Assembly (NCBI RefSeq): GCF_000012365.1
Contig: NC_007651.1
Location: forward strand, 2,914,001-2,978,000
DNA length: 64,000 nucleotides
From: Burkholderia thailandensis E264
Lineage (GTDB): Bacteria; Pseudomonadota; Gammaproteobacteria; Burkholderiales; Burkholderiaceae
Direction of reading: 5' to 3'
The notes beneath the pieces were generated by a model. It had not been told where the DNA came from, ran no database searches, and saw only the letters and a list, made by a program, of their open reading frames with translations. Positions 22,270 through 28,785 of this stretch are shown one piece after another; within the stretch, counting starts at the first letter, position 1; every line of letters begins with the position of its first letter. Position numbers and translations under genes: made by a program.

Positions 22270-22686
22270 GGGATTCCCTCATCAATCGGACGCATCGATG
22301 CGCGATTGTATTGCGTCTCGACGATCGCGTGCCGTGTGTCGGTGCGGTGCAGCACCCGGCTGAAACGCACGTCTCGCGGGCCGGACTGCACAAGATTGGT
22401 GATTGTCCTTATTTGCTCGACCGCCTTTTTGGCGTCTTATACGCCCCTAGCTGACGCGGCTGTCAGCTCGCTGCCAGGCGGCTTTGGGGCGGTCGTCGCC
22501 AACGTGGCACGCTTCCTGCATTAGCAGGCGCACAGGGCTGCGGGCGCTCGGACTTCTCGCGGCGGATCGCGCAACATCCGCCGCTCCATGAAGCCGATGC
22601 CCTCACCCGGCACTCGTTGGATCGAGTGCTCGACGAGTGCGCGGCGCAGGGCGGCGCACCGGAGTTAGCTTCGCTGAGGTGAGGAC
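22270..22686. other. Gene-free stretch upstream of the LysR gene
   Basis: This stretch has short broken reading frames only. AGCTGAC-GCGGCT-GTCAGCT at 22449-22468 is an inverted repeat without a T-run. The composition is less GC-biased between 22380 and 22460. It may be a decayed gene or IS remnant; I cannot identify the source. Confidence 0.35.
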
Positions 22687-23088
22687 ATGATGCTGTTCGA
22701 CGATTTGAGAGACAACGAATGGGCGCTGCTCGAGGGACTATTCTGCTCCGAGCCCGCACGCAGTGAGCGTCGCGGTCGTCCCCGCGTGGAAGCGCGCTCG
22801 GTGGTGAACGCCGTTCTTTGGGTGCTGTCGACGGGCGAAGGCTGGTCGAAGCTGCCCGGCCGCTACCCGTCGCCGCCGACTTGCCGCCGCCGCTTCGACG
22901 AATGGCAGGCCGACGGCACGCTTGCCGAAGTGGTGAAGCGCCTCGGGACGAGCGGCCGCCAGATCTCGCTGCGCGGGCGCATCGGCGCAAGCGCGGTCAA
23001 ACCACCCGCGCCGCCGAGCCGCGACCGTCTGCGCGGCGCGTTCTGGACCAATCCGGAATCCTGGCGCGCTCCCGTCAAGATGGCATGA
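22687..23088 (+). CDS. Stand-alone IS5-type transposase N-terminal (DUF4096-like) domain protein
   Basis: Protein of 133 aa. Residues 1 to about 80 match the helical DNA-binding front of IS5/IS1031-type transposases: DNEWALLEGLF, RGRPRVEARSVVNAVLWVLSTG, WSKLPGRYPSPPTCRRRFDEW. No DDE catalytic domain follows. Instead there is a short basic Pro-rich tail ending at an intact stop codon. GAGGTGAGGAC upstream of the ATG is a strong ribosome-binding site. No terminal inverted repeats are seen around it. It could be a truncated IS or a domesticated DNA-binding protein. Expression and function are unknown. Confidence 0.65.
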   Translation: MMLFDDLRDNEWALLEGLFCSEPARSERRGRPRVEARSVVNAVLWVLSTGEGWSKLPGRYPSPPTCRRRFDEWQADGTLAEVVKRLGTSGRQISLRGRIGASAVKPPAPPSRDRLRGAFWTNPESWRAPVKMA

Positions 23089-23300
23089 ACCCGATTTCTG
23101 GGCGGCACTAGCCGCCCAGAATCATTTTTGGCGGCCACTTTCTCGGCGCACGGCCGCCCGCTCGCCCATTCGCACGGATTCCTGACGATGCGATCCGGCG
23201 ATACATCTATTTACTAATATTTACAGCGCGCCTTCGCTCCCCCGCTTAACGTAGCAATAGACGAACGAGCCGTTCGACGGCTTGAAAGGGAGCGCCAACG

Positions 23301-23546
23301 ATGAAACCCATGTCACCGCTCACGGCATGCGGCATTGTCGTTTCGCTGGCGCTCGCCGCTCCTTCGCGCGCCGACCAGTTTCCTCCCAGGCAGCACGGTC
23401 CGCGGGAACAAGTCACCCGCTCGCAGGCAGGTTCGCCAAGCGCGCGACCGAACGTGCCGCGCGGCGATCTGCGCGGCGACATCACCAGCAACGCGCGCGC
23501 GCGCAACGACACGCCACGCCAGCCCAACCGCCCGAACGATCACTAA
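23301..23546 (+). CDS. Small exported hypothetical protein
   Basis: Protein of 81 aa with a Sec signal peptide (MKPMSPLTACGIVVSLALAAPSRA, cleavage expected after ASRA-like SRA at about residue 24). The mature part is about 57 residues of Gln/Arg/Pro/Asn-rich, probably disordered sequence (RPNVPRGDLRGDITSNARAR). The start is supported by AAGGGAG upstream of the ATG. A strong terminator follows at 23648-23677. I do not recognise the family; similar short periplasmic basic proteins are common in Burkholderia. Confidence 0.6.
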   Translation: MKPMSPLTACGIVVSLALAAPSRADQFPPRQHGPREQVTRSQAGSPSARPNVPRGDLRGDITSNARARNDTPRQPNRPNDH

Positions 23547-23647
23547 CGCTGCGCGGGAAAAATCCGCGCGTCCGGGAACTGCGCGACGCACGCCGAGTCT
23601 GATAGTTGCCATGAGCACAGCGTGGCAGCAGCAATGTACCCGGTACC

Positions 23648-23677
23648 GCCCGTATCCTCGCGATACGGGCTTTTTTT
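23648..23677 (+). terminator. Rho-independent terminator after the small exported protein
   Basis: GCCCGTATC (23648-23656) and GATACGGGC (23662-23670) form a nine-bp stem followed by seven T residues on the plus strand. Confidence 0.9.
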
Positions 23678-23709
23678 CGTGCTAAAGATGCGATGCTCGG
23701 CTGCCTGCG

Positions 23710-24027
23710 CTATAAGCGGCTTTCGAGAATCGAGACGGCGCTCGCTTCGCTGAGCGCATAGTCTTCGATCCGGCGAGCCTCCCAATCGGGCTGTCTCTCG
23801 CCTCGTTCGAGCCGAGCAAATTCGGCCCGGCCGTTATCCGTCAAAACGGCAATATCGACGGGCGCATGGAAACCGGGCGCGGGTGCGACAGTCTTCTGCC
23901 GAACCGTATCCATCAAGCCGAGCGCACGCAGGTATTCGAATACACCCGGACGCCTCGCCCACGGAACCTGACGGTACTGGACGCGCCTGAGCGCGTCGAG
24001 CACTGCTTCGTTGGAATACGTGGCCAT
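23710..24027 (-). CDS. Hypothetical protein, 105 aa
   Basis: Cytosolic-looking protein without signal or membrane segments. It begins MATYSNEAVLDALRRVQYRQ and has a winged-helix-like pattern (VFEYLRALGLMDTV ... AVLTDNGRAEFARLERG), so a small DNA-binding or regulatory role is possible. AGAAAG precedes the ATG. It stands alone on the minus strand, divergent from the YdcF-like gene. I do not recognise a named family. Confidence 0.6.
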   Translation of the reverse strand: MATYSNEAVLDALRRVQYRQVPWARRPGVFEYLRALGLMDTVRQKTVAPAPGFHAPVDIAVLTDNGRAEFARLERGERQPDWEARRIEDYALSEASAVSILESRL

Positions 24028-24122
24028 CTCGATTCTTTCTTAAAGTGCGGCGACATTGCAAAGCGGCCCAGCCAAGCGGGTCTCCGCCCGCCGGCGCCGC
24101 CACGCAGCTCAAGAGGGGTCCT

Positions 24123-24128
24123 TATAAT
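24123..24128 (+). promoter_or_regulatory. Possible -10 box for the YdcF-like gene
   Basis: A perfect TATAAT lies about 100 nt before the first plausible start codon of the next gene. The -35 region at the proper distance is poor. Confidence 0.35.
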
Positions 24129-24227
24129 CCCTCCACTCCTTCCGACCTGTTCCCTGGTGCTTCGCTCTCATCTCACGGGGACAGATCATTAACCGCTCCC
24201 ACAAAAAGCTACCTTACCCCAATCAAA

Positions 24228-24950
24228 TTGATCCTGTTTAATTCATTTGGACTTCTCTTCGTCGTTTTTCTGCTCTGCCGCAAACGGCGTGGCGCATTCG
24301 CGATACTCGCGGCCGGCATCGCACTCTTATGGCTGATTGCTTCCGGCTGGCTCGCCGCGCCGCTCGTCGCGCTCGCGCAAGCCGGCGTACAGCCGGTCAC
24401 GCATCCAATGATGACAGGCAACACCGCGATCGTGATGCTCGGCGCCGGCATCAAGCGCCGCGACGGTGTCGCGGCACCACCGCACGACGCACTCGCGCGC
24501 ATCGACAAGACCGCCGAACTCTATTCGGCATGCCAACGAACGGCGAAGCGCTGCACGGTCGTCGTGTCGGGTGGCGACCCGCAGGTGCGCGGCATCACCG
24601 AAGCGGACACGTATGCGCCCTATTTGCTTGCGCGCGGCGTCGCAAACGCCGACCTGATCCGCGAAAGCAGCAGTCACACGACCTACGAAAACGCGCGCTT
24701 CACTGCTCCCATATTACGCGCCCAACATTACGATGATCTGATTCTCGTTACTTCGTCATATCAGATGAAACGCGCGCTCCTCGATTTCAGACGATTCGGA
24801 ATCGTGCCGCAACCCGTCTATGCGAACCGCAGGGACGCACGGCTCGGCTGGCTGCCGCGCGCGGTCAACCTCGTGAACGCCGAGCTGGCGCTGCACGAGA
24901 TCATTGGCGTCGCGCAGTTTCACGTGTACCGCCGCCTCGGCTGGTTTTAG
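24228..24950 (+). CDS. YdcF/ElyC/SanA-like membrane protein (DUF218)
   Basis: Inner-membrane protein with two hydrophobic segments at the N-terminus, then the DUF218 fold: NTAIVMLGAGIKRRDG, CTVVVSGGDPQVRGITEADTYA, SSHTTYENARF and DDLILVTSSYQMKRALLDF. DUF218 proteins (YdcF, SanA, ElyC) act in envelope or peptidoglycan-precursor maintenance; the exact role here is unknown. The start is uncertain. The frame is open back to 24045, but no ATG lies between a TATAAT at 24123 and the membrane segment. I chose the TTG at 24228, immediately before LILFNSFGLLFVVFLL. That choice has no clear Shine-Dalgarno. Confidence 0.8.
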   Translation: MILFNSFGLLFVVFLLCRKRRGAFAILAAGIALLWLIASGWLAAPLVALAQAGVQPVTHPMMTGNTAIVMLGAGIKRRDGVAAPPHDALARIDKTAELYSACQRTAKRCTVVVSGGDPQVRGITEADTYAPYLLARGVANADLIRESSSHTTYENARFTAPILRAQHYDDLILVTSSYQMKRALLDFRRFGIVPQPVYANRRDARLGWLPRAVNLVNAELALHEIIGVAQFHVYRRLGWF

Positions 24951-25194
24951 CGGCGCGCGCCCGTTTGCCCGCGCCGGATCGTCGCGGCTTCGACGCCGCC
25001 CATGCCCATTACAGCCGCGCGAACGGCGCGGCGATGACGGATTGCGCCACTGTTGCGCTCGATCCACGCGCCTAAGCGCCATGACGCAATCGAATGCACT
25101 GATCCGTCACTTTTGATAAACTCGGCTCACTCGATTGCAGACGCCAGACAAATCGGCAACACTCGGGTCCATCACCACTTAGCGGAGGTAAGCA

Positions 25195-25467
25195 ATGAAG
25201 AAGATGACCATGGCTATCCTGGTTTCGATGTCGGCTCTGGCTGGCGCGGCCCATGCGCAAGAGAGCACGGAAATCAAGACGATCACCGATCCGGCGAAGA
25301 TCGCTGAAATCGAGCAACGCGCTCAAGCGCTGCAACAGCAGCAGGCCGCCGAACCGGCCGCCGAGGCGAAGCCGATGCACGAGCAACACAAGCGTCACGC
25401 GAAGAAGGCTCACAAGGTCGCGAAGAAGGCAGCCAAGGCGGCTCCGGCAAGCGCAGCCAGCCAATAA
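25195..25467 (+). CDS. Small exported Lys/Ala-rich protein
   Basis: Protein of 90 aa with a clear Sec signal peptide (MKKMTMAILVSMSALAGAAHA, cleavage after AHA). The mature part is short: a helix with Glu/Gln (AKIAEIEQRAQALQQQQ) followed by a His/Lys/Ala-rich basic tail (KRHAKKAHKVAKKAAKAA). GCGGAGG sits before the ATG and a terminator follows. The charge pattern suggests binding to nucleic acid, LPS or another anionic polymer, but this is inference only. Family not recognised. Confidence 0.75.
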   Translation: MKKMTMAILVSMSALAGAAHAQESTEIKTITDPAKIAEIEQRAQALQQQQAAEPAAEAKPMHEQHKRHAKKAHKVAKKAAKAAPASAASQ

Positions 25468-25493
25468 CGCACGGCCTGTCCCGCTTGCGCGAA

Positions 25494-25525
25494 AGCCGAA
25501 TCCGGCCTGCCGGGTTCGGCTTTTT
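25494..25525 (+). terminator. Rho-independent terminator after the Lys/Ala-rich protein
   Basis: AGCCGAA (25494-25500) pairs with TTCGGCT (25515-25521), with an inner CCGG pairing and a run of five T residues. Confidence 0.85.
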
Positions 25526-25615
25526 CATTGGCGCGCCCGAATGAGCGTGCAGCGCATTGTGCTAAAGTCGCGCACCGACTTTTCCAACCGTGCGCACTCC
25601 GGTGCGGAGGACTGA

Positions 25616-25873
25616 ATGAGCAACATCCAACTGGACATCGAATGGACCGAAGCCGCGACGCGCAAGATCAAGCAATTGATGCCGCGCGGCTCCGATGACG
25701 CATTCCTCGCGTTGCCGCCGATCGAATGCCTGCCGATGGAAGGCGACGTGCTTTTCCTCGGGCCGCAAGGCAAGCAGCAGCCGTTCATCGTCGCCGAACG
25801 GCAATATCACCACGACGGCGACGCCGACTGGACGATCATCCTGATCCTCGACGTCCCGAACGCATCGCACTGA
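25616..25873 (+). CDS. Hypothetical protein, 85 aa
   Basis: Short acidic soluble protein (MSNIQLDIEWTEAATRKIKQ ... YHHDGDADWTIILILDVP) with no signal peptide. GGAGGA six bases before the ATG strongly supports the start. The alternating hydrophobic beta-like strands suggest a small compact fold. It is convergent with the ABM-domain gene on the other strand. I do not recognise the family. Confidence 0.7.
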   Translation: MSNIQLDIEWTEAATRKIKQLMPRGSDDAFLALPPIECLPMEGDVLFLGPQGKQQPFIVAERQYHHDGDADWTIILILDVPNASH

Positions 25874-25917
25874 CCTTTCCGCCTGCCAGGCCGCGCGACG
25901 CGCGGCCGCTCGCCTCG

Positions 25918-26208
25918 CTATGCGATCTTTGACGCGACGCGAATTTCCGAACTCTCGATCCAATCCGCCGCGACGCGCTTGTATGCATCGATATGCGCGG
26001 AACGCGCATGGGCGGCGAGCGCGGCTTCGCTCGCCCAGCGCTCGATGAAAATGAAGCGGCGCGGCTCCTGCAGATCGCGATGCAAATCGTATTGCAGCGC
26101 GCCCTCTTCGTTGCGCGTCGGCCCGACGATTCCCTCGAGCTGTTCCAACAGCTTCGCTTCCGCACCGGGCTTGGCGACGATCAGCGCGACGACGGCGACT
26201 TCGGACAT
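25918..26208 (-). CDS. ABM-domain (antibiotic biosynthesis monooxygenase/YgiN-like) protein
   Basis: Protein of 96 aa with one ferredoxin-like ABM domain: VALIVAKPGAEAKLLEQLEGIV, then EEGALQYDLHRDLQEPRRFIFIERWASEAAL. Proteins of this family include cofactor-free quinol monooxygenases such as YgiN and heme-degrading enzymes. The conserved ERW and the His-rich segment HARSAHIDAY fit the quinol-type group, but the substrate is unknown. GGAGATCTCC lies just upstream of the ATG. The gene is monocistronic. Confidence 0.85.
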   Translation of the reverse strand: MSEVAVVALIVAKPGAEAKLLEQLEGIVGPTRNEEGALQYDLHRDLQEPRRFIFIERWASEAALAAHARSAHIDAYKRVAADWIESSEIRVASKIA

Positions 26209-26294
26209 GGAGATCTCCTTTGCTTCGTGACAAAGGGGCCAGCATACGCGAATCGGTGCAAGCGGGCTTTCGCGTTTCGAGGCCCACCTGCCTC

Positions 26295-26330
26295 AAAAAA
26301 AATAGCCCGCGCTTCACGAGAAGCGCGGGC
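26295..26330 (-). terminator. Strong minus-strand terminator upstream of the ABM gene
   Basis: An eleven-bp perfect stem with a four-base loop, followed on the minus strand by eight U residues (A-run 26295-26302). No protein gene is seen immediately upstream on that strand. Confidence 0.9.
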
Positions 26331-26570
26331 AAAACCGTCGCCCTACGAGGATAGGCGACGGGGCCACCGAAACCCGCGCGAACGCGCGGGTCATCGTCCA
26401 GTACGGCAGCTTCGCCGGCAACGGCGACTGCCAGAAACGTCGATATCCACACTAGGCGGAAGGCACGCGTGGTCGAGCCTCGCTGTCTTGCGGTGCCTCC
26501 CTGATGACTTGTTGAAGACAAAAGAAGCAGCTTCCGTGCCAGCTAGAAGCGGATCACCAAACGATTGATT
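26295..26570 (-). ncRNA. Candidate structured non-coding RNA
   Basis: On the minus strand this stretch folds into successive hairpins. An imperfect stem GGAGGCAC/GUGCCUUCC spans about 26457-26501. CCCGCGCG-UU-CGCGCGGG lies near 26373-26391. CGUCGCC/GGCGACG lies near 26336-26360. A perfect terminator follows, with 11-bp stem GCCCGCGCUUC/GAAGCGCGGGC (26305-26330) and eight U residues. No convincing gene is seen in it, although one frame is open. The terminator is 87 nt before the ABM gene start, so the unit would end before that gene. The 5' end and promoter are guesses. Confidence 0.35.
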
Positions 26571-26634
26571 TTTAACGAATAATCCTCAAAGAGCCGATAA
26601 AAATGTGTATTCATTCCGTTCGTTACGAGGTGAC

Positions 26635-26644
26635 GTTACGTAAC
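26635..26644. repeat. Ten-base palindrome GTTACGTAAC
   Basis: A perfect palindrome upstream of the candidate RNA and downstream of bamC. It could be an operator; nothing else supports this. Confidence 0.25.
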
Positions 26645-26704
26645 ACGACAGGCGCGTGACAGGCGAACGCGCACGCGCTCGGTCCCGCATCGGCATCGGC
26701 ACAG

Positions 26705-26730
26705 AAAAAAAGCCCGCCAAAAGGCGGGCT
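26705..26730 (-). terminator. Rho-independent terminator of bamC
   Basis: AGCCCGCC (26711-26718), AAAA loop, GGCGGGCT (26723-26730), with a U-run on the minus strand, 38 nt after the bamC stop. Confidence 0.9.
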
Positions 26731-26767
26731 TCTTGAGTTCGGCGGCGGTGTGCCGCGCGCGGCAACC

Positions 26768-27973
26768 TCAGCGCAACTGATTGACGAGGAGCGACATGAT
26801 CTGCCGTGCGGGCGCCGATGCGTCGACATTGCCCTTGTCATCGACAACCGCGACGCGCGTCTCGCCCTCCGTCACAGCCTTCACGTTGACGAGGTACTGC
26901 TTCGCCTTCTTTTCCTTCTTGCCGTGGAAGAGCTGGCTCCAGAAGCCCTGCTCCTCGACGCTCAAGTCCTTCGGATCGACGTAGCGGACGTAGTACAGCC
27001 CCTTCGTGCGATCGCGATCGTCGACCGTGAAGTTCGCGCGATCGAGCGCCAGGCCCACATGCAGCCACGAACGATCGTACGGCTCGGCAAGCGTCACTTC
27101 GGGCGGCACGTCCGGCACGGCCGCTCCGCTCGGGGCGCTCGACGTCGACGCGCTCGCGACGTTCTTCGCGGCGATCGCCGCTGCCGCGTCCTTGCTCTTG
27201 CTGGTCGACGCCTTCGCGCGCGACGGCGCCGCATCGTCGGTGATCGACACGCCGCCCGCCTTCACGCGCGCGTCGTTCTGCGCGATCACGGCCATCAGGC
27301 GCTTCAGGTATTCGGTTTCGAGACCGGGATCGTTCGGCTTCGGCTCCCACTTGCTCGAATCGTTGTTCGCGCCCGTCAGCGCCTCGCGCATCCCCTTCTG
27401 ACTGATGAACACGTACGTGCCGCCGTTCGGCGCGGCGTCGAGGCGCGTGCGGTACTTGTTGCGCTCCGCCGTCACGTACGAGTTGCCCATAGCCTTCGAG
27501 ATCACACCGCGAATCAGTCCGTCGTTGATCTGCGGATGGGTTTCGTTCCAGTCGGTTTCCATCACCCCCTTGTCGCGCTGTTCGACGACGAGCAGGAAGC
27601 CCTGCTCCTGCCAGAAGCGGCGCACCTGAGGCCAGATTTGCGCGGGCGACTTGTCGTCGATCACGAGCCAGCTCTCGGTGCCGTCGCGCTGAATGCGCAT
27701 GCCCGGCACGGTGGGCGCGACCGAGTCGGTGGGCGGCGCGGCCTGCTGCACCTGCTGCAGGCTGGAAAGCGACGTCGCGCCGCCCTGCGGCGGCAGCGAA
27801 CGTTGATCCGGCGTCTCGTCGAGCATGTTGGGCGGCACCGCGAGCGACACCTCCTTCGATTTCGAATCGCTCTTGTAGTCGATTTTCGTAGGCGACGGCG
27901 AACTGCAGCCGGCAACGAACGCGCCGGTTGCAAGCAGTGCTGCGAACCGCTTGGTAAGACGAAGATCAGTCAT
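26768..27973 (-). CDS. bamC: Outer-membrane assembly lipoprotein BamC (NlpB)
   Basis: Accessory lipoprotein of the BAM complex that inserts beta-barrel proteins in the outer membrane. The protein is 401 aa. A lipoprotein signal (FAALLATGAFVAGCSSPSP, Cys at about residue 23) is followed by the unstructured N-terminal stretch that in E. coli contacts BamD. Two helix-grip domains come next (SWLVIDDKSPAQIWPQVRRF at about 100 and the one beginning RSWLHVGLALDRANF at about 295), joined by a Lys/Ser/Ala-rich linker. The C-terminus is ARQIMSLLVNQLR. In many proteobacteria bamC follows dapA; here no dapA precedes it, and 313 nt separate it from the divergent DUF2844 gene. Confidence 0.92.
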   Translation of the reverse strand: MTDLRLTKRFAALLATGAFVAGCSSPSPTKIDYKSDSKSKEVSLAVPPNMLDETPDQRSLPPQGGATSLSSLQQVQQAAPPTDSVAPTVPGMRIQRDGTESWLVIDDKSPAQIWPQVRRFWQEQGFLLVVEQRDKGVMETDWNETHPQINDGLIRGVISKAMGNSYVTAERNKYRTRLDAAPNGGTYVFISQKGMREALTGANNDSSKWEPKPNDPGLETEYLKRLMAVIAQNDARVKAGGVSITDDAAPSRAKASTSKSKDAAAAIAAKNVASASTSSAPSGAAVPDVPPEVTLAEPYDRSWLHVGLALDRANFTVDDRDRTKGLYYVRYVDPKDLSVEEQGFWSQLFHGKKEKKAKQYLVNVKAVTEGETRVAVVDDKGNVDASAPARQIMSLLVNQLR

Positions 27974-28286
27974 GTTCTGGGAATCCTTCCACTAGGTCAC
28001 GGCGACTTTTCCGTGAGTCAACTTTCTATTTTACCGGTCCGGCGGCGGACCGTGCAAAAAGCGCACTGTCTCATTCGCGCGCTTGTTTGCACGTCCGCCG
28101 TTTCGCTTGTTCGCGCGAGGGCCGCGCTGCGCGTGCGGCGTCCGCGCGATGCTCGGCGCACCCGCGTCGCCGACTAGGGATAACGAGCATCCGATTCCCG
28201 AAATTTTGGGGGCTGTGCGCACCGCGACTCACTATCATTGATTGAACAGTGACCCCAACCGTATCCCCCCCGCGGAGGGCAGTCGC
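27974..28286. other. Divergent intergenic region between bamC and the DUF2844 gene
   Basis: It must hold promoters for both flanking genes, but I find no strong -35/-10 pair. No gene is seen. Confidence 0.4.
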
Positions 28287-28775
28287 ATGAACAACAAGAA
28301 GTCATTTCCCCCGGTACGGCGCCGCCCGGCTTGCGCCCTTCTCGTTGCCGCCGCGCTCACGTTCGTACCCGTTTCCGCACAATCGCAGCTCGGACGCACC
28401 GTCACGGATTCGTCTGCGCGCGCGTTCGCGCAAACGTCGACCCCGCTGCTCGGCGGCGCCGTCACGATGCGAAGCCATGTCGACGCGGGCGGCACGACGA
28501 TTCGCGAGTATGCGACTCGCGCCGGACTCGTCTTCGCTTACACGTGGGACGGCCCGACGTCGCCCAACCTGCGGCAACTGCTCGGCGAACGCTTCTCGAC
28601 CTACCAGAGCCACGCCGTCTCGACGGACGCGCGCCCCCGCGTGAGCCTGCATGCCGGACGCGTCGCGCAATCCGACTTCGTCGTCGAGGCCGGCGGCCGC
28701 ATGCGCGCGTATGTCGGCCGCGCATGGCTGCCCGGCGCGGTGCCGTCCGGCGTATCGATCGACGACTTGCGGTGA
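28287..28775 (+). CDS. Exported DUF2844-family protein
   Basis: Protein of 162 aa with a Sec signal (RRPACALLVAAALTFVPVSAQ, cleavage about residue 31). The mature part is a small beta-rich domain with YATRAGLVFAYTWDGPTSPNLRQLLGERFSTY in the middle and FVVEAGGRMRAYVGRAWLP near the end, the pattern of DUF2844 proteins. The ATG at 28287 was chosen for the GCGGAGG site seven bases upstream. The downstream DUF3443 lipoprotein starts 10 nt after the stop, so they form an operon. The pair is, to my knowledge, mostly seen in Burkholderia and relatives; function not established. Confidence 0.85.
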   Translation: MNNKKSFPPVRRRPACALLVAAALTFVPVSAQSQLGRTVTDSSARAFAQTSTPLLGGAVTMRSHVDAGGTTIREYATRAGLVFAYTWDGPTSPNLRQLLGERFSTYQSHAVSTDARPRVSLHAGRVAQSDFVVEAGGRMRAYVGRAWLPGAVPSGVSIDDLR

Positions 28776-28785
28776 GGAGCCGACC

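Noticed and set aside
26305..26360. Two hairpins with ACGA loops on the plus strand, like a guanidine-II (mini-ykkC) riboswitch
   Set aside because: No plus-strand gene follows (the next gene is bamC on the minus strand), and the terminator U-run is on the minus strand where the loops read UCGU.
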